A stretch of 64,000 bases of DNA from Dipodascopsis uninucleata var. uninucleata (Eukaryota; Ascomycota; Lipomycetes; Lipomycetales; Lipomycetaceae). Positions 36,082 to 48,611 of the stretch are shown here, in pieces. The translations under genes and the position numbers were made by a program. Where the stretch lies: the NCBI GenBank assembly GCA_030568195.1, contig JAJLTO010000005.1:1240001-1304000 (forward strand), given 5' to 3'. Position 1 is the first letter of the stretch. Every line of letters begins with the position of its first letter. The notes under the pieces were generated by a model that was not told the DNA's origin, did no database searches, and saw only the letters and a list, made by a program, of their open reading frames with translations.

Positions 36082-38673
36082 TCATCCCTTCTCATAACCA
36101 AAGTATCCTCTTTCTGGCAATTTCAGAAGTGTCTGCTTGCCAGCATTACCATCAATACCGTCGCAGAAATGTTATTCCCCCCTTTCCAGTCCACTGTCTT
36201 TCACTCTACTCCACTACAAAGAATATGACTACAGTTGACAGTACAACTCTCGCGGAAAAAGCAGATGATAGTACATAAGCATGCTTTTACCACCATATAA
36301 GGTAGCGACAACGAAGGAACAAGTTGAAAAACACCGATACATATAGACCAGCTATCCGTCAAGAAAGATTGCAAGGCGCATACTATAACGTTCCAAATAG
36401 GATAGCATTTGGATCTACAATTTTAAAACAAGGAAGTACCCTGGTGGGCGCAAAAATATACAGCGAGAAACTCCAGGCAAGAAAGCTCATTTGAAACTAG
36501 GTGCATATGATTAAATACTTCTGAAGGTCCAAGAACACCATATATGACAATATCGGTAAAAAAATCATTGTAATCCAAGGACATGTGAGCTTTGCAGCAT
36601 TATCGCTAGAGCAAATATCTTTAATATTTGAAAAATAGCATTTACAGTACCAATGGCCACCAGAATCTGACAGAACACAGAAATGATCTATGCTCTAAAG
36701 CATGCTAGTGGCAGAATATGTGAATAGAGGCTAATTTTCTGGCTACAAAGGTATCAGCTTGCTGTCCGATATTAGCACCGAATATCTTTAGTGTGAGGCT
36801 GGCAACTCCATTATCAGAGAACAGATATCCAGTAATAACATCTGGAAATATAGGAAGTTCTACCTGAAAACCAACTACTTCAATGACATCAAGAGTGACA
36901 AGACAAAAATATATACGAGGGCACAATCACAGGACCCGTAGAGGTATCTGAGTTGAATATATAGCTAAAGAAAGAGCAACTAGGCGGAAGGATATCGCTA
37001 TAGCTATCATATACTACCAGTCTGGCACTTCTTGGTAGCTTTGCATAATTTGTGTAACGGGTCATAATTTCCAGAAATAAGCTTAGCTCCACGGTTAATA
37101 ATCGCACTTATGGATGTTTCCCTGACTCAACTAAGTTATATCATTCGTTTAAAATTGTATACAAAAGCGAAAGATGTATTAGAGCCCGAGACATACCAAT
37201 ACAAGTTAGTAACCGGCAGAATAGCATGGTGGTGAATATCGCTGGTATTTTCTGTATCTAATAATTCATCTTTGAGGATCACTGTCACATTGTATGTGTT
37301 ATTGGTTATCAAGAGCTCCGTTATAGTTAATCGCATATAAGCAGACCAGTAAGCATTCTTGTAATATAGATGATGAGAATCGAAATGCCGATAAGCGCAC
37401 CATTATATTGCCGAACATAAGAAAAGAACGGAAGTGAACCACATCTTGAATTGCATATCACGTTAATAAAACAAGATTATTTACAACAAGAAAAATGTTG
37501 CTAGAACTTGCATAGTGGATATTGCTGACATAATTCCGATCAAGTGATGGAAGCAGATTCATACCGAGATCAATCTCTGATCCAGTGATGACAGCCAAGC
37601 TAAGCTGTTTGGCTTCTTCTATACAGTCCAGTTAAACATACTTAGTGCTGTGAAGAAAAATATCCCGAGAGTCAGTAGTACAAGAACATAGCAACAGCGC
37701 AGTCAGGAAATTTTTATATTTGATTGCTCCAGCCATTAATAGGTACGTCTTGATCACAGAGAGCTGGTGCGCGATTGAGGGTGAGAGTCGGAATGGCCAT
37801 ATTTGCTTGACTAGATAAATTACACATCGTCGCATGACGCCGCCATAAAAGCCCAAAGTATTAGGATGAAAAGCACACTCGAAGCTCGTATCCCAACGTA
37901 ATGTAAGTGTCTATATAGCATCGTGGAAGCTTTTGTGCAAATACATTGTATTGCGTAAAATAAGCGCCTCCAATCGAGAAATTGACCATGATAGTAGCGA
38001 GCATCTGCTGCTTGAAAGTCCATGGTCCAGGGTTGCGATTAAGCTTATATTCTCCAATGCCACCGCTCTTCCTTAACGGCATATAAGCAGTTGTATGCCG
38101 GGCCATGTAATTGTGATGCCTAGGAAACGAGGGAAGAAAAATTGTATTCACGCCGCTGCTAATTACTCTCCAATACGATTCCAAGAAGTTACCATCTGAA
38201 AGTCTCAAGAAAAACAATGGGATCATCTTTCACATCTTTAACAGCGCGAACTTCAGCATATGGAGAGAAATAGCCTATGAGACACGCTTGAGTCGGAATC
38301 ATACTCAAATCCCCCCAGGGTCTGGACAATATGCTTCTGATCCTTGCTTCAACAGTATGAACTTCTCCATTATATATCTGAAATTGTTGTCATGCTTATG
38401 ATGTTCTATAGCATAGTATATAATTTAGTGGCTTCTTCCAAGATATTTCCAGGATTTTGTCGAAAACGTTTTCCACATCTAGTTTAATAGCCTCAAGACC
38501 TTTTATTGACTGCATTCATCAAACCTAACGAGAATTCGCTCCCAAATTGAGAGATCGTCATAAGATTTTAATCTGTGATTAATGCTAATGAAATTGGCAT
38601 CTTTATCGCTCAATCTCGTATTAGATGATTGCAGGCTACTCTGATGGATTCCATTTTCTTCTTTAGTCTGCAT
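36082..38673 (-). pseudogene. Oligopeptide transporter (OPT family) pseudogene, full length but decayed
   Basis: A dead relative of the intact OPT gene at 51.3 kb. Reading the minus strand from the ATG at 38673, homologous pieces occur in the correct order but in different frames and broken by stops. They match the intact protein as follows: HKHDNN and IMEKF (its YHKDDYNF..ETMEKI); YFSPYAEVRAV (YYSPYPEVRAV); NPGPWTFKQQMLATIMVN (NPGQWSYKEQMLATIMVN); RRCVIYLVKQIWP (RRWVIYSPKAVWP); GANIGQQADTFVA (GWNIDEQAETFVS); AAKLTCPW (RDKFTCPW); GVLGPSEVFN (GAIGPDRVFN); DGIDGNAGK near the end (AGIDGQSGT). The span from ATG to the final stop (about 2592 bp) is almost that of the intact gene (2574 bp), so decay has been by small changes, not by large deletion. 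At least five frame changes or stops are evident. Loss appears moderately old. Confidence 0.88.
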
Positions 38674-39679
38674 ATCTAGTGTATCTTTGTATTGTGTGCT
38701 GCAACTAATATGCCAAATATAAACAGTTTACTTCATTATTAGTCTATAGCACTAATACATATATATATCTCATTAGTTGAATTCGAGTTAATACCACCGA
38801 CACTACATGCATTATACTTAGCTCTCTTCGTTGTTGTCAGCGAAGTACCTCGCCGACCAAATAAATGACAAAATCTTAATACTGAACTTGGACTATTTGG
38901 GTTTGAAACAATGTCTCGCGAAAAAGTTTATTCCCTGCCAGGGTCGATGCTTAATGATCGAGCAGCTGATGGCATATATCAAAAGCTCAAAGCCATTTCG
39001 CTCGCAATCAACAGAACCTGTATTTAATTTTAAAAATTAAAATTAACAAGATCTATAGTAAATATTCTGTAGCCTAGTAGATTACAAATACGCTTAATCC
39101 GGTAACACAATTATACAGTTTATTGAGTGATACATGAATCGTGTGTTCAGAGAAAAAATTAGATCTAGAAAGTGCAGAGAGATTATCGACTTATCGTTTG
39201 ATGTGAAACACTAGAAGTATCAGTATTCATTATAAGATAATACTGCTACTCAATATTATATTCTCTATATCTTTTTTTATTTGCTCTGTCGCCTCTACGT
39301 TTACAATGCGTATCAAAAAATGAGTTCTGCTTAAAGGTATAGTATTCGTAATCGCTTTCTATAGATATAGTTCTTCCATTCAGAGCCAACATTGATCGGT
39401 AACAGTCAGATAGGTCATTAATACTAGAGAAAGATCCGTAGTCACCTGCAAGGATTAAGTACCCGAATCTGTTTGGCTGGGTCTTGAGACCAAGCTTGAT
39501 AATGCTAACAATTCCTTAATTTGTTGAGTATATTAATAGCCAAATAGGTTGAGTTGAGATCCATGCCATAGTTATAGCTATCGGGGATATTGAGTCCCTT
39601 CATATACAATACATATACTTAGGGAAGTAAAAGTTCTTTAGTTTAGAATAAATGCCCTCTTAAATGCTCGAAAATATAT
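38674..39679. other. Intergenic, no gene seen
   Basis: About 1 kb of AT-rich DNA between the pseudogene's old start and the end of the potassium channel gene, including what was probably the pseudogene's promoter. A short TA run lies near 38757-38769. An open stretch at 38831-39040 is not recognisable. Confidence 0.5.
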
Positions 39680-41812
39680 TCAACTCGTCTCCTTTAATAA
39701 ACTATTGACTTCCAATTCTAAAGCTTCCAAACATTTATTTAGTAAGTATCGGACTTGTGGTAGTGGATAACGAACAGGCGATTTCTCCGATAACCAAAAA
39801 GACGGATCAACTTCATCTAAATCTCGCCCAGATATCAATGATGCTACATGTTTCCACTCGTCATATGTAAAATGCTTCTCTGGCTCGTGTGCCGCAATAT
39901 TTCCCAGTATCCTAATTTCCTGGATAGTACGTAGCATCCGATGCGTCTTCGCGTTAAAAGCATCAATTGAGTTTGTACTAGACTGGCGAGGTATAGACCG
40001 AAGTTCATGATTTGTAGAACGGCTACTACCAGATACATTATGCGAAAGTGAGTGTCCGTCTAAAGTGGAATGAGCTCTTCCATCAGTGAGTGATGCCTGT
40101 ACAGTATTAGTCACGTCAAGAACAGTTGTATTATCCTAATTGAGCGTATTAGTTTCCTGGCTTTGTACCAGAGTACTTACTTCGTTCGTCGGCGTTACCA
40201 CCACTTCCTCGTCTTCATCCGGAATCACTTCAATTGTATTCGAAGAGGTATCTACATCGATTGAAGAATCCTGCAAATGGAGAAGTCGTCGCAAAAATGA
40301 TTTGGACTTCATCTTCCAATATAACGTGTATTCAGTCCTAACAGAATAGACAGCTAACAGCCATACAGTAACTGCATCACTGATATCTATGATCCACAAA
40401 AACAGGTTATCGCTTAAACTGGCGATTAGAACAGTCATCATAGGAACTGCTCCAATGGCCCATAGAATGAAAAATGAACGGCCTACAGCAGAACGTGGAG
40501 TGAAATCACCGTAACCAATAGTTAATAGACAAAGGCTACAAAAATATATGCTCTCGAAATAAGTCCATCCTTCCACAAAATGAAATATCATGGCGCCCAA
40601 AAGCCAAAACATGGAGAATGCCGTTATGACCCAAAATAGCATAGTAACTTTTCTCTGCCGTTTAGCTTGTCTGTGGATTTTCCGGATAAGCTCATATGCT
40701 TCTGATGGTGCTATTGGATTATCATGCTCCTTTTCTGTGAGAATTCTTTCGTAGTGTTGTTCACGTAAACGTTCTGCTCGATGTATGATAACGGCTTGCC
40801 CACTCGAAGCAATGACAAGAGATGTTATAGTCGTTACAAGAACACCAAGAATAATGACTCCACCCAAAGCGTATGGTAAAAGCAATGCTCTCGCAACTGT
40901 CGTTCGCGGCACTATATCACCAAGACCAATAGTAGTGATAGTAACCACGCAGTAATATAGAGCATCAGTGTATCTTATATCAATCAGAAAGGAAAACAGC
41001 AGACCGCCCAGGCCAATCCAAAGTACAAACATCACATTATGCAGCATAATTCGTCTTTGAGACGGCGTTAGATTAAAGGAGGCTGAATAAATACCGTGAA
41101 TATGGCCAAGGTAGTTTATTAATAATAGAGAAGCGCTCAGAAAGTAGAAAATGCAGGTATAGAGGCCATGCCAGTATCCCTCACTTTTTGAGTAATAATT
41201 TTCGTGACGGAAGTACACAAACTGTGATGATATAAGAAGGACCACCAGAAGTATGCAGGCACAGTACCAACCAACTATTGAGATTGTTTGTGCGTATATA
41301 TAGTTGACTCTACCTGAAAAATTTAAAAATAGTGAAATATTTGCACAGCAACCCAAGAACAGTGAGATTGCATTTAGGCATAACATCCACGTCAGATCAC
41401 CTGGCCTATCATCATTAGAAATATCTATTCGCCAAGAATCTGCAAGAGCAGCTACCGAATTCAGGTTGGATACCGGACCAATTGACGCAGCGACAATGGG
41501 AAAGCTGTTGGATATATTATACCACATAAGAAAGCCACGCTCTCCGGGCTTAACGGAAAGGCGTCGCAGCAATACTGCTACCGGATTTGTCTCATCATGA
41601 GCAAGTAGAGAATTTTGGCCTGCAGTACTCCATATACTCAATTTTACATTGTGCGTATTCGACTGGGTTGCGCGATGATCTTGCTCGCTGGATCTGTTCC
41701 CTGAGACATCTGGATCAGCTTTAAGCCTGTCGGCTACCGCACCGCCAGCTTGTGAATTCGAGGGTCCTACTCTATGTGCATCGACGACGTTGTCCGTATT
41801 TGCAAGTATCAT
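39680..41812 (-). CDS. TOK1: Outward-rectifying two-pore-domain K+ channel Tok1, one intron
   Basis: Plasma-membrane potassium channel that releases K+ on depolarisation. Proposed exons on the minus strand are 41812-40181 and 40096-39680, joined across an 84-nt intron (GTAAGT ... GACTAATACTGTACAG) in phase 0. The product is 682 residues, against 691 for S. cerevisiae Tok1. Two selectivity filters are plain: TTIGLGDIVP (near residue 292) and LTIGYGDFTP (near 430). Tok1 channels have eight helices and two pore loops; several hydrophobic segments before the first pore fit this. The long charged N-terminus and Ser-rich C-terminal tail are cytosolic. The C-terminal part could be mistaken for a separate gene because its frame has a non-ATG start just before the acceptor; the splice pair and the match in total length argue for one gene. 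Confidence 0.93.
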
Positions 41813-44697
41813 CTGATATGTTGGATTGCTCTAGCCTGCCGTCGAAGAGAGGATCCTGAAATCTGCTTCGAGTAATCTGTTTGCAGTATTGAGCTGGTCG
41901 TAGTTAGGGTTTTTCTCTTTATTATGGTCCGACACTCGTTGTAAGCCGTCGTCGATAGAGCACAGTTCCAACCGACTGAATATCGTGAATTCACTTTCTG
42001 GCTTTACCATAAAAGTATGACATCCTGCTGTGCAGCAGCCTATATTCTCTGTTCAGAAGTGCAGGCAGGAATTACGACATATTCGAGTTGAGCAGATGGA
42101 AGTAATTTCAATCAGGAGCAGTTTGGGTGGGACTTCGTCATCCCAATGGTGCTGTGAAGTACGTTTATTGTGCTCATTCTCCACCGACGACTTGCTGACC
42201 TGTTCTATTAGTTAATCAAAGAGCAGGAAACGCATATAAAGAATATATAAGTTAGTTCACGACATTGTACAGAAAAATATGTGTAATCTGTTCAATATAC
42301 GTTTATTAAAGGGCTTCTCTATGAATACTTTGTAATAAATTAGTAAGATTACAAGGTTCCATTAATGAATATAGAGTTTGGTGGTGATTGATTAGTCAGC
42401 TCGCGGCTCTGCTAACATGATTTTTTTCAACTAATTTATTAAAAGAGTATTAAGTCAATATCTCAAATTATCGTAGTCAGACATAATTTCGATAATACTG
42501 TTTTAACTGGGGCATTTTTATTTTATGTTAGATAGATAGAGGGTTGACAGCGGTTGCATACGCAGTAGACGATTGTCGGTCTAATATGGCACCTGCCAGC
42601 AGGGTAGTAAGCAGGTTGCGGAGAATATTTAGATGAGAAAATAGTCGATACTAGGAATCGATAAGTGAATAGATCTAGTAGTCATACTCAAATATCGCTT
42701 AATACAATAGAAAAGCATTAGCCCTTAGGTTTGGAACTTAATACAACTTATTCGAAGCGGAAGAGAAGAATGTATTCAGCAACGGAAAAGAACTTTTTAT
42801 GCTCAGGACGACCCTTTCACCCTTTGCTGTGAATATGGCCACGGCTATAAAGTAAATCTTTAAGCTAGAGGCGGTACTGGTGGTGGAAAAAGTAGTACAG
42901 AGAAAGAATGATGTAGGCCAAGAAGGACATTAGCCTATTCGTAAATTACGACAAACCCGCTGATTTCGCTTCCCTAGACCGAAAACAGAGGTTCCAGAGC
43001 ACGCTAAAGCATCAATAATTCTCATTAGAAATCTTCAGAAAACGCTTCTCGCGGTGTCTTGTATCCTCGAAATGCGCAGCTGATGACAAGGCTGGTGGCG
43101 GTGTATGTAGGACTGCGGCTGTGACAGCAGTGCTCTGGGGCTGCACGTGAACTAGCCCACAATCAGTACCGGAGCAGATCTTCGTATTTATGGCTAATTC
43201 ATCCCAAACTGCAGAATTCAATGATGCTGTTGGCTGGGAGGATCACCGGGCACTGTGTTCTAACTGCCTTATATACTCTGTAAAAACTGTTCCGTAATAC
43301 AAGTTAGGCTTGCTTTTTAATAGGCGCTAAGTTATTACAACCATGCGGCTGGACAACTTAGCGAAATCCACACGTCGCAGGGAACGCCAGATGAAGTAGC
43401 GATAGCTGGCCCCAGTATTTTTCTGGTGGATGCATATAAGCTGAGCTCCCATATGCATGCACGCCTTATATGTATCTGTAGAGTGGACGAGATGATGTAT
43501 GGCAGCAATACTCAAAACTTATACAAGTATATGCTTCAGATCAAACTGACTATTAAAGTTTCTAGGGTCTCTTTTTGGCTGGATGTCACTAGCACCAATA
43601 GAGCAGAGTCTTCGAACCTTGGCAGACCGAGAATTACTCAAACAATAGACTTTGCAGCAGCGATACATTGTGTAGACGGGATTTGTGATTGCTAAGGCAG
43701 TCTCAAACAACAGACCACCAGAGCTGCACTCTCTTGAGCGAAAAAGCGCTGCGACCTCAGACGGCAGACTCGTATATAGGGGTTTCTGGCTCGACCTGAA
43801 CGCATGAATTTCAGTGAAATTCCGCCTGTACTTTGGCGATATTTGAGTATATTAGATAGTTATCAAAAGACTAAAATAGATGCAGCGTAATGCCAGGCTG
43901 GCCCTGCAGAGCCAAGAAAATCAAAGACTGGTAGTGAAGTTTGTCAGGCGAAAGCCGCCTGGCAGCTGATTACCTCCACGAATTAGTCAACTGTGACCAA
44001 AATACAGCACCCAAAACCTATAGCGAAACTCTTGTATGATGAAAGAGCGCGCAGCTGTGGCCATGCAGGATGAACTCTTCTTTAGCTCTAGACAGCAGCA
44101 GGTGGCTATGTGCAAGGATGGGAGCCAGGTTTCGCCCAGAGGCAAATGATAGCTGCCGAGATAATGTGGGGTCTGAAGCACTGATCATCGCTGACCACAG
44201 TATATTGATTACGAAAGATAGAGCAACCACACAGTCGGTATTCATCATGAGCCAGATACAGACTTCCGTGGCTGTCAGTGTATTGGACCTGCTTCTATGT
44301 ATATTATGGCGTAGAACATGATAAGTAATAAGCAAGAGGGACGAAAGGAGCGCTGGTTATGACCTCTGACGCAAATTTTTAAGTTGCCTAAATTAACGTT
44401 TGAGAAGTAACTTTAAATAGGATAGTTTGTCAGCTCGGAAGACTTCCTTTCGCATAAAAGTTAATTTCTTCTCTCACAGCCGCATGGTGGAACATGTCAG
44501 GATACCAAATAGAACGGAGAATTATAAGATGAGCAGGATGCGCCTGTAGATTGTATTCTTCTCCAGATATTTACTATAATCAATAAGCTGAGTACTGGAA
44601 TATACTCTGTAATTGCATAGTTACATTCACTGGTGACGCGTCCGCTCTGGAAGAGAATAGTTTTAGTATAGCAGCCTTACGCGAAAGAGAGTAAAGG
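41813..44697. other. 2.9-kb intergenic region, GC-richer on its right side
   Basis: From about 42.8 kb rightward the sequence appears richer in G+C than the AT-rich stretch before it. Overlapping open stretches of 60-105 codons lie on both strands at 43.0-44.3 kb (for example 43426-43695 plus, 44018-44335 minus) without recognisable content. A small perfect stem (CAGGCG/CGCCTG with a 5-nt loop) lies at 43945-43961. A T-loop-like GGTTCGAA on the minus strand near 43610 does not sit in a tRNA fold. Confidence 0.45.
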
Positions 44698-45606
44698 ATG
44701 GTATTGGTAGGAAAAGGGATTGCCGCAGCTGTTGCTGTACCATTCTACATTATATTTTTTGGCATCAGTGGATATTCGCTGTGGAGGAATAGGTTCCATG
44801 GATTCCTTGGTCCGTGGATTGCTATTCTGGTATTCATGCTATTCAGATTCATAGCAGATGCAATTCTCATAGCTCTGTATTCAGGTTCTGCCAACACGTC
44901 GGATGCCGTAAATGCCACTGTTATTTTCGGCTCGATGTCGTTGGGGCCCTTACTGGCTGTTGGCCATCAGTTCATGGACGTGCAGATGAAAGCTGTCCAT
45001 GACAATGAGCCTCCCAAGCTACTCTACTGGACTAACTTGGGCACACATGTTATTCATATTTTATGTGTTATACTCAGTATGTCAATTGGCACCAAGCTAA
45101 CCAGCATTTGGTGGCATAACATCATAACCGCTGAGCAGATTCTAGAGACAATTTCAATTCTGCTTCTTCTCTCGTTCATTGTATTGTTAGCTCTTACTGT
45201 TTACTACTGGACACTGGTCAAGATGGATATTACTTCCGAGAGCGACCGTGTTGCTCACACCACTGAATGGACCCTCATTGGTACTATGTTGTTCTATCTT
45301 CTTCTCCTCATTTACACCATTGGTTCTGCTTTTGCTGTGACCGACGACAACTCATGGAACATCTTTGCTGGCAGCTGGCCCCTCTATCTCTGCCTTGCTG
45401 TTCTAACTCAGATAATCATCTGCGGGATGTTCATTGCGTCAATGTCATACTTCAGCCTGCGACCGTACGATGTCAGCAAGGAGAATGAGATGGAAATGGG
45501 CGAGCAGCAGTCTGGTGAGATAGCTGGTAACGCTTCTGAAGATGCCGCTGTTCAGAAGGAGAGCGAAGCGGCCATAGCGCCACAACCGCCTGCCGCTAGT
45601 ATGTAG
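44698..45606 (+). CDS. Seven-helix fungal membrane protein, function unknown (DUF7702-like)
   Basis: A 302-residue integral membrane protein with about seven hydrophobic helices, a very short N-terminus and a Glu/Ala-rich hydrophilic tail of about 50 residues. There is no intron and the ATG follows a purine-rich leader. Features seen include GPWIAILVFMLFRFIADA in helix 2, several Asn-X-Ser/Thr sites in the loop after it (NTSD, NATV) and a TEWTLIGTMLFYLLLL helix 6. The layout resembles uncharacterised fungal seven-helix proteins such as the DUF7702 family, and more distantly RTA1-like proteins. I cannot confirm either from motifs. Codon choice seems more GC-rich than in the transporter genes elsewhere in the window. 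The next gene is a Zn2Cys6 regulator reading the same way. Confidence 0.7.
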   Translation: MVLVGKGIAAAVAVPFYIIFFGISGYSLWRNRFHGFLGPWIAILVFMLFRFIADAILIALYSGSANTSDAVNATVIFGSMSLGPLLAVGHQFMDVQMKAVHDNEPPKLLYWTNLGTHVIHILCVILSMSIGTKLTSIWWHNIITAEQILETISILLLLSFIVLLALTVYYWTLVKMDITSESDRVAHTTEWTLIGTMLFYLLLLIYTIGSAFAVTDDNSWNIFAGSWPLYLCLAVLTQIIICGMFIASMSYFSLRPYDVSKENEMEMGEQQSGEIAGNASEDAAVQKESEAAIAPQPPAASM

Positions 45607-46467
45607 AGCTGACAGCGCGAGCGCTATTTTGATGCCTTTCTACTGCTGGGGAGCGTTCTGGTTAATGCCTACAGGCCCATGCTCCAGCTTGTTATTTTTT
45701 TTTCTCGTCTGTAATTTCGTCTAATTAATGTGGTCGTATTTTGTTTGGTTTACGAATAATAGTAGCTGTTCAGTATGTTTTGCTCCTGTTCTCTCTTAGG
45801 CAGCGTAGAGATCACCAAGCGTTCGTGCGATATTGTTGCTATGGAGACGGTCAATTAGCTTTATGGCACTGTCACCTGACCGCGCGGAGGTGCAGCATAA
45901 AATGCAAGTAATTTAAAAGTAATAAGGATGTGATAATAACGCGGCGCTACTAAACAATAGGCGTGGCTCTGGGGTAGCGTGCTCAGGTACAGCGCAGTAC
46001 TTAAAAATGTTTGGTGTCGAACAGGCTGTAGATTTTTGAGAATATTTCCCTATTTTGAGTTTTCGTTATGCATTGTGATCGTTTAAACGGCCAAGCTGCA
46101 CAGGCATAACAAAGGAGCGGATTAGACTTCTTTGGGAAGCTCTACGCTCGGAACACTAAACGGAAAGTGGATTAGCCTGGGTAGGCATTGATTTCAGATG
46201 CAGCCAGATGTGGGTACTCAGTTCGCTTGCAGCACAGCACAGGATTACGGAGGTATAGCACAACTGAGTGACTCAATCAAATGACAAGCGAGCCAAGATG
46301 AGTATGCGAAAATAATATATTGTCCTTACCTCAGTGAGTTGTTCTATACGGTCTGGCTTCCACAGAGCCGTAGTACTCCACGGGCTGCTAGCCTTTTCCC
46401 ATAGGGAGCTGCACACAAATTGGTTCTGCTCACAAGCCGTGAAGGCGCGACGCGCTCGTTTTGCGGT
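45607..46467. other. Intergenic, no gene seen
   Basis: Space between the seven-helix protein and the Zn2Cys6 regulator on the same strand. A run of nine T follows the first gene's stop by about 90 bases (near 45694) and may mark its transcript end. Nothing else recognised. Confidence 0.5.
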
Positions 46468-48611
46468 ATGGTTGGCGTGATAGGTGGTAGTAAGGCCTGC
46501 GCAGAATGTAAGCGCCGAAAAGTCAAGGTAAGACCTATATCTCGCGCTGTGTCGTACTTTTACGTCACAGCGGCATATTTTCGTAAACTGAGGTACACAC
46601 AAGGGGCTCTTATACTAAGGGGCATGTGTACACTATTTGTATATACTGAAACTTGCATTATTTGGCGTGCATTCGGATCAGTCGCGTCATATCAAGTGGA
46701 CGATGGCAAGCCACCAAGTAAAATCTCGATTTTGCTCAGCTCAGTTCACCTCAGTAGTGATGATCTTTTCTTGGTGTTTTAGCTCCAGGTGACTAACCAG
46801 ATTATTCGTCAATTTTTATCTCGATTTAGTGCGATGAAGCCTTGCCAGAGTGCTGGCGCTGTACTAGAATAGGACTGCGGTGCAGCGGTCCTATCGTGGG
46901 CCCGTTATTCAGACGACAAAAAATCGGTGATGCAGGCGTAGTGGTGATAGACCAGCAGCCAAAAAACAGCCTTTCTCCTGTAGCTGCAGCAAGGACAGTA
47001 CATGGGCGTCTAGACACCAGGGAGAGTAACACAAGCAGCACAGATGAAACTGCTGTGCAGGCATCGCGGTCTGGGTCGTGGTCAGGCACCAGATCGAATG
47101 CTGATGAATTGGCCCAGGTAGCTCCTATGGGACCGATTGCCGTGTATCCTACTGACGAGAAGCACCTCATGAACTTCTGTGCCACGTATTTCGTAGGAAC
47201 ATACACTGATATCAACTCTTTTAACAAGATACGCGCGGCAGATAATGTCAGTTTCGTCTGGGCGGATAAAGTATCAGCCTACGTCGAGGGCGATAGCAGC
47301 TTTGTGACGACACTCGCTGGCCGCGCGTTGTCAATGCTCTATTCGTCGCAGTGCCTGAAAAGTGAAAAAATGAAGTACGATGGAGTCAAATGGTACATAG
47401 AGGCACTCCGTAAGCAGAGGTCGGCGATGGAGCTTATCAGTGCCTACCAGAAGAGTGGTCAGTGGGAATTTCTCAAGCATCCTGTGGTGCGTGACTCGCT
47501 CGTAGCAGCATCTATGCTTACAGCTATTGAGATTCTGATCCCATCATCGAAGTTTGCGTGGGTCAATCTCATGTATGGCTCCCTGGATCTTTTCCGTATG
47601 CTCGGGCCACAGATGTGTGAGCTGGAGAGCGGTTTTGAGTTGTTCGAAGGCTTGCGCTTGACGTCGGCTATTGCATGCATGGTATTTCATAAGACCTCGT
47701 TTCTCTCCAGTCCCGAGTGGATGTTTGTGCCATACAATACGCGATTCAAGTCGCGATTCCAATGCTTGCTGGACATTGTCCTACAGCTGTCCTCGCTTTT
47801 GGCGCTGCTTGCTCAGTATGTCTCTTCCGACTATTTAAACAATCCTGCCATGACTCGCCTGTGGGATGAGGCCTTTATATCACGCTCATTCTTGAGAAGC
47901 GATATAAGGATGATAGAACGGATACGCAAGCGGTTGGTTGTGCTGGACATTGAGCTTGACAATTTCTTTGAGGACTACATACAGGACAGGCGAGACGAGT
48001 ACAATCGTACTTTTGCTGCTAACTCGGATGCATATAAGTTTGATTCGAAGAGCGGCGTAGGCTTCAGTATAATAACTGAAATGTGCCCATCAGTGTCCAG
48101 CGAGCATGAGTGGACAACAACGCATTTTTTCAAGCCGCCTCTAGAGTATAGTTCGATTGAGGATTGCAAAATTGTTTCTATGTATTATGCGACGCGCACG
48201 AAACTTATGTTAGCGTTGCTGGCGACGCTGCCTTTCTCTCTGATGCACAAGTCAAGTAAGTTATTTGTTGACTGTATCAAGTCAACAGAGTATAGTGAGA
48301 GTTTGAGAGCATACGAGACAAAATCTCATGAATACATATCAATGATATGTCGTAGCTCAACATTTGTTTTGAAGAGGTGGTCGAGTCATATCATGATCCT
48401 CTACCTCTATCCTCTAAGAGTGGCTTACACATCTGCAGCTAATGAAGCAGAGCGCGTATATATTAGAAATATTCTTCGGCTATTCCAAAGAAGGGGGGTT
48501 GGTCTCAGTATGACTGGCAGCGATCTTGATGGACCAAGGACCTCTCCGGAGGTAACATTATCTAAATGCAAATTCTGTATGGAAGCTCTACGGAGCCAAG
48601 GAACAGAATGA
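46468..48611 (+). CDS. Zn2Cys6 transcription factor with a long intron inside the zinc cluster
   Basis: Fungal binuclear-cluster regulator. Proposed exons are 46468-46527 and 46830-48611, giving 613 residues. The 302-nt intron begins GTAAGA directly after the codons KRRKVK and ends TTTAG before TGC GAT; a CTAAC branch-like motif lies about 40 bases before the acceptor. Splicing completes the cluster C11-x2-C14-x6-C21-x6-C28-x2-C31-x6-C38, which neither exon holds alone. ATG 46468 is the only Met in frame before the cluster. The large C-terminal part lacks low-complexity repeats and looks helical, like the fungal-specific regulatory domains. The intron stays open in frame for about 85 codons, so an unspliced message would make a short protein with half a zinc cluster. 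Targets are unknown. Confidence 0.87.

Noticed and set aside
39680-40114. Separate small gene downstream of the potassium channel
   Set aside because: Its frame opens at a GTG just before a consensus acceptor, and splicing it to the channel gives the usual Tok1 length, so it is exon 2.
43590-43630. tRNA-like T-loop (GGTTCGAA on the minus strand)
   Set aside because: The flanking bases do not form a T stem and no acceptor or anticodon arm can be drawn.
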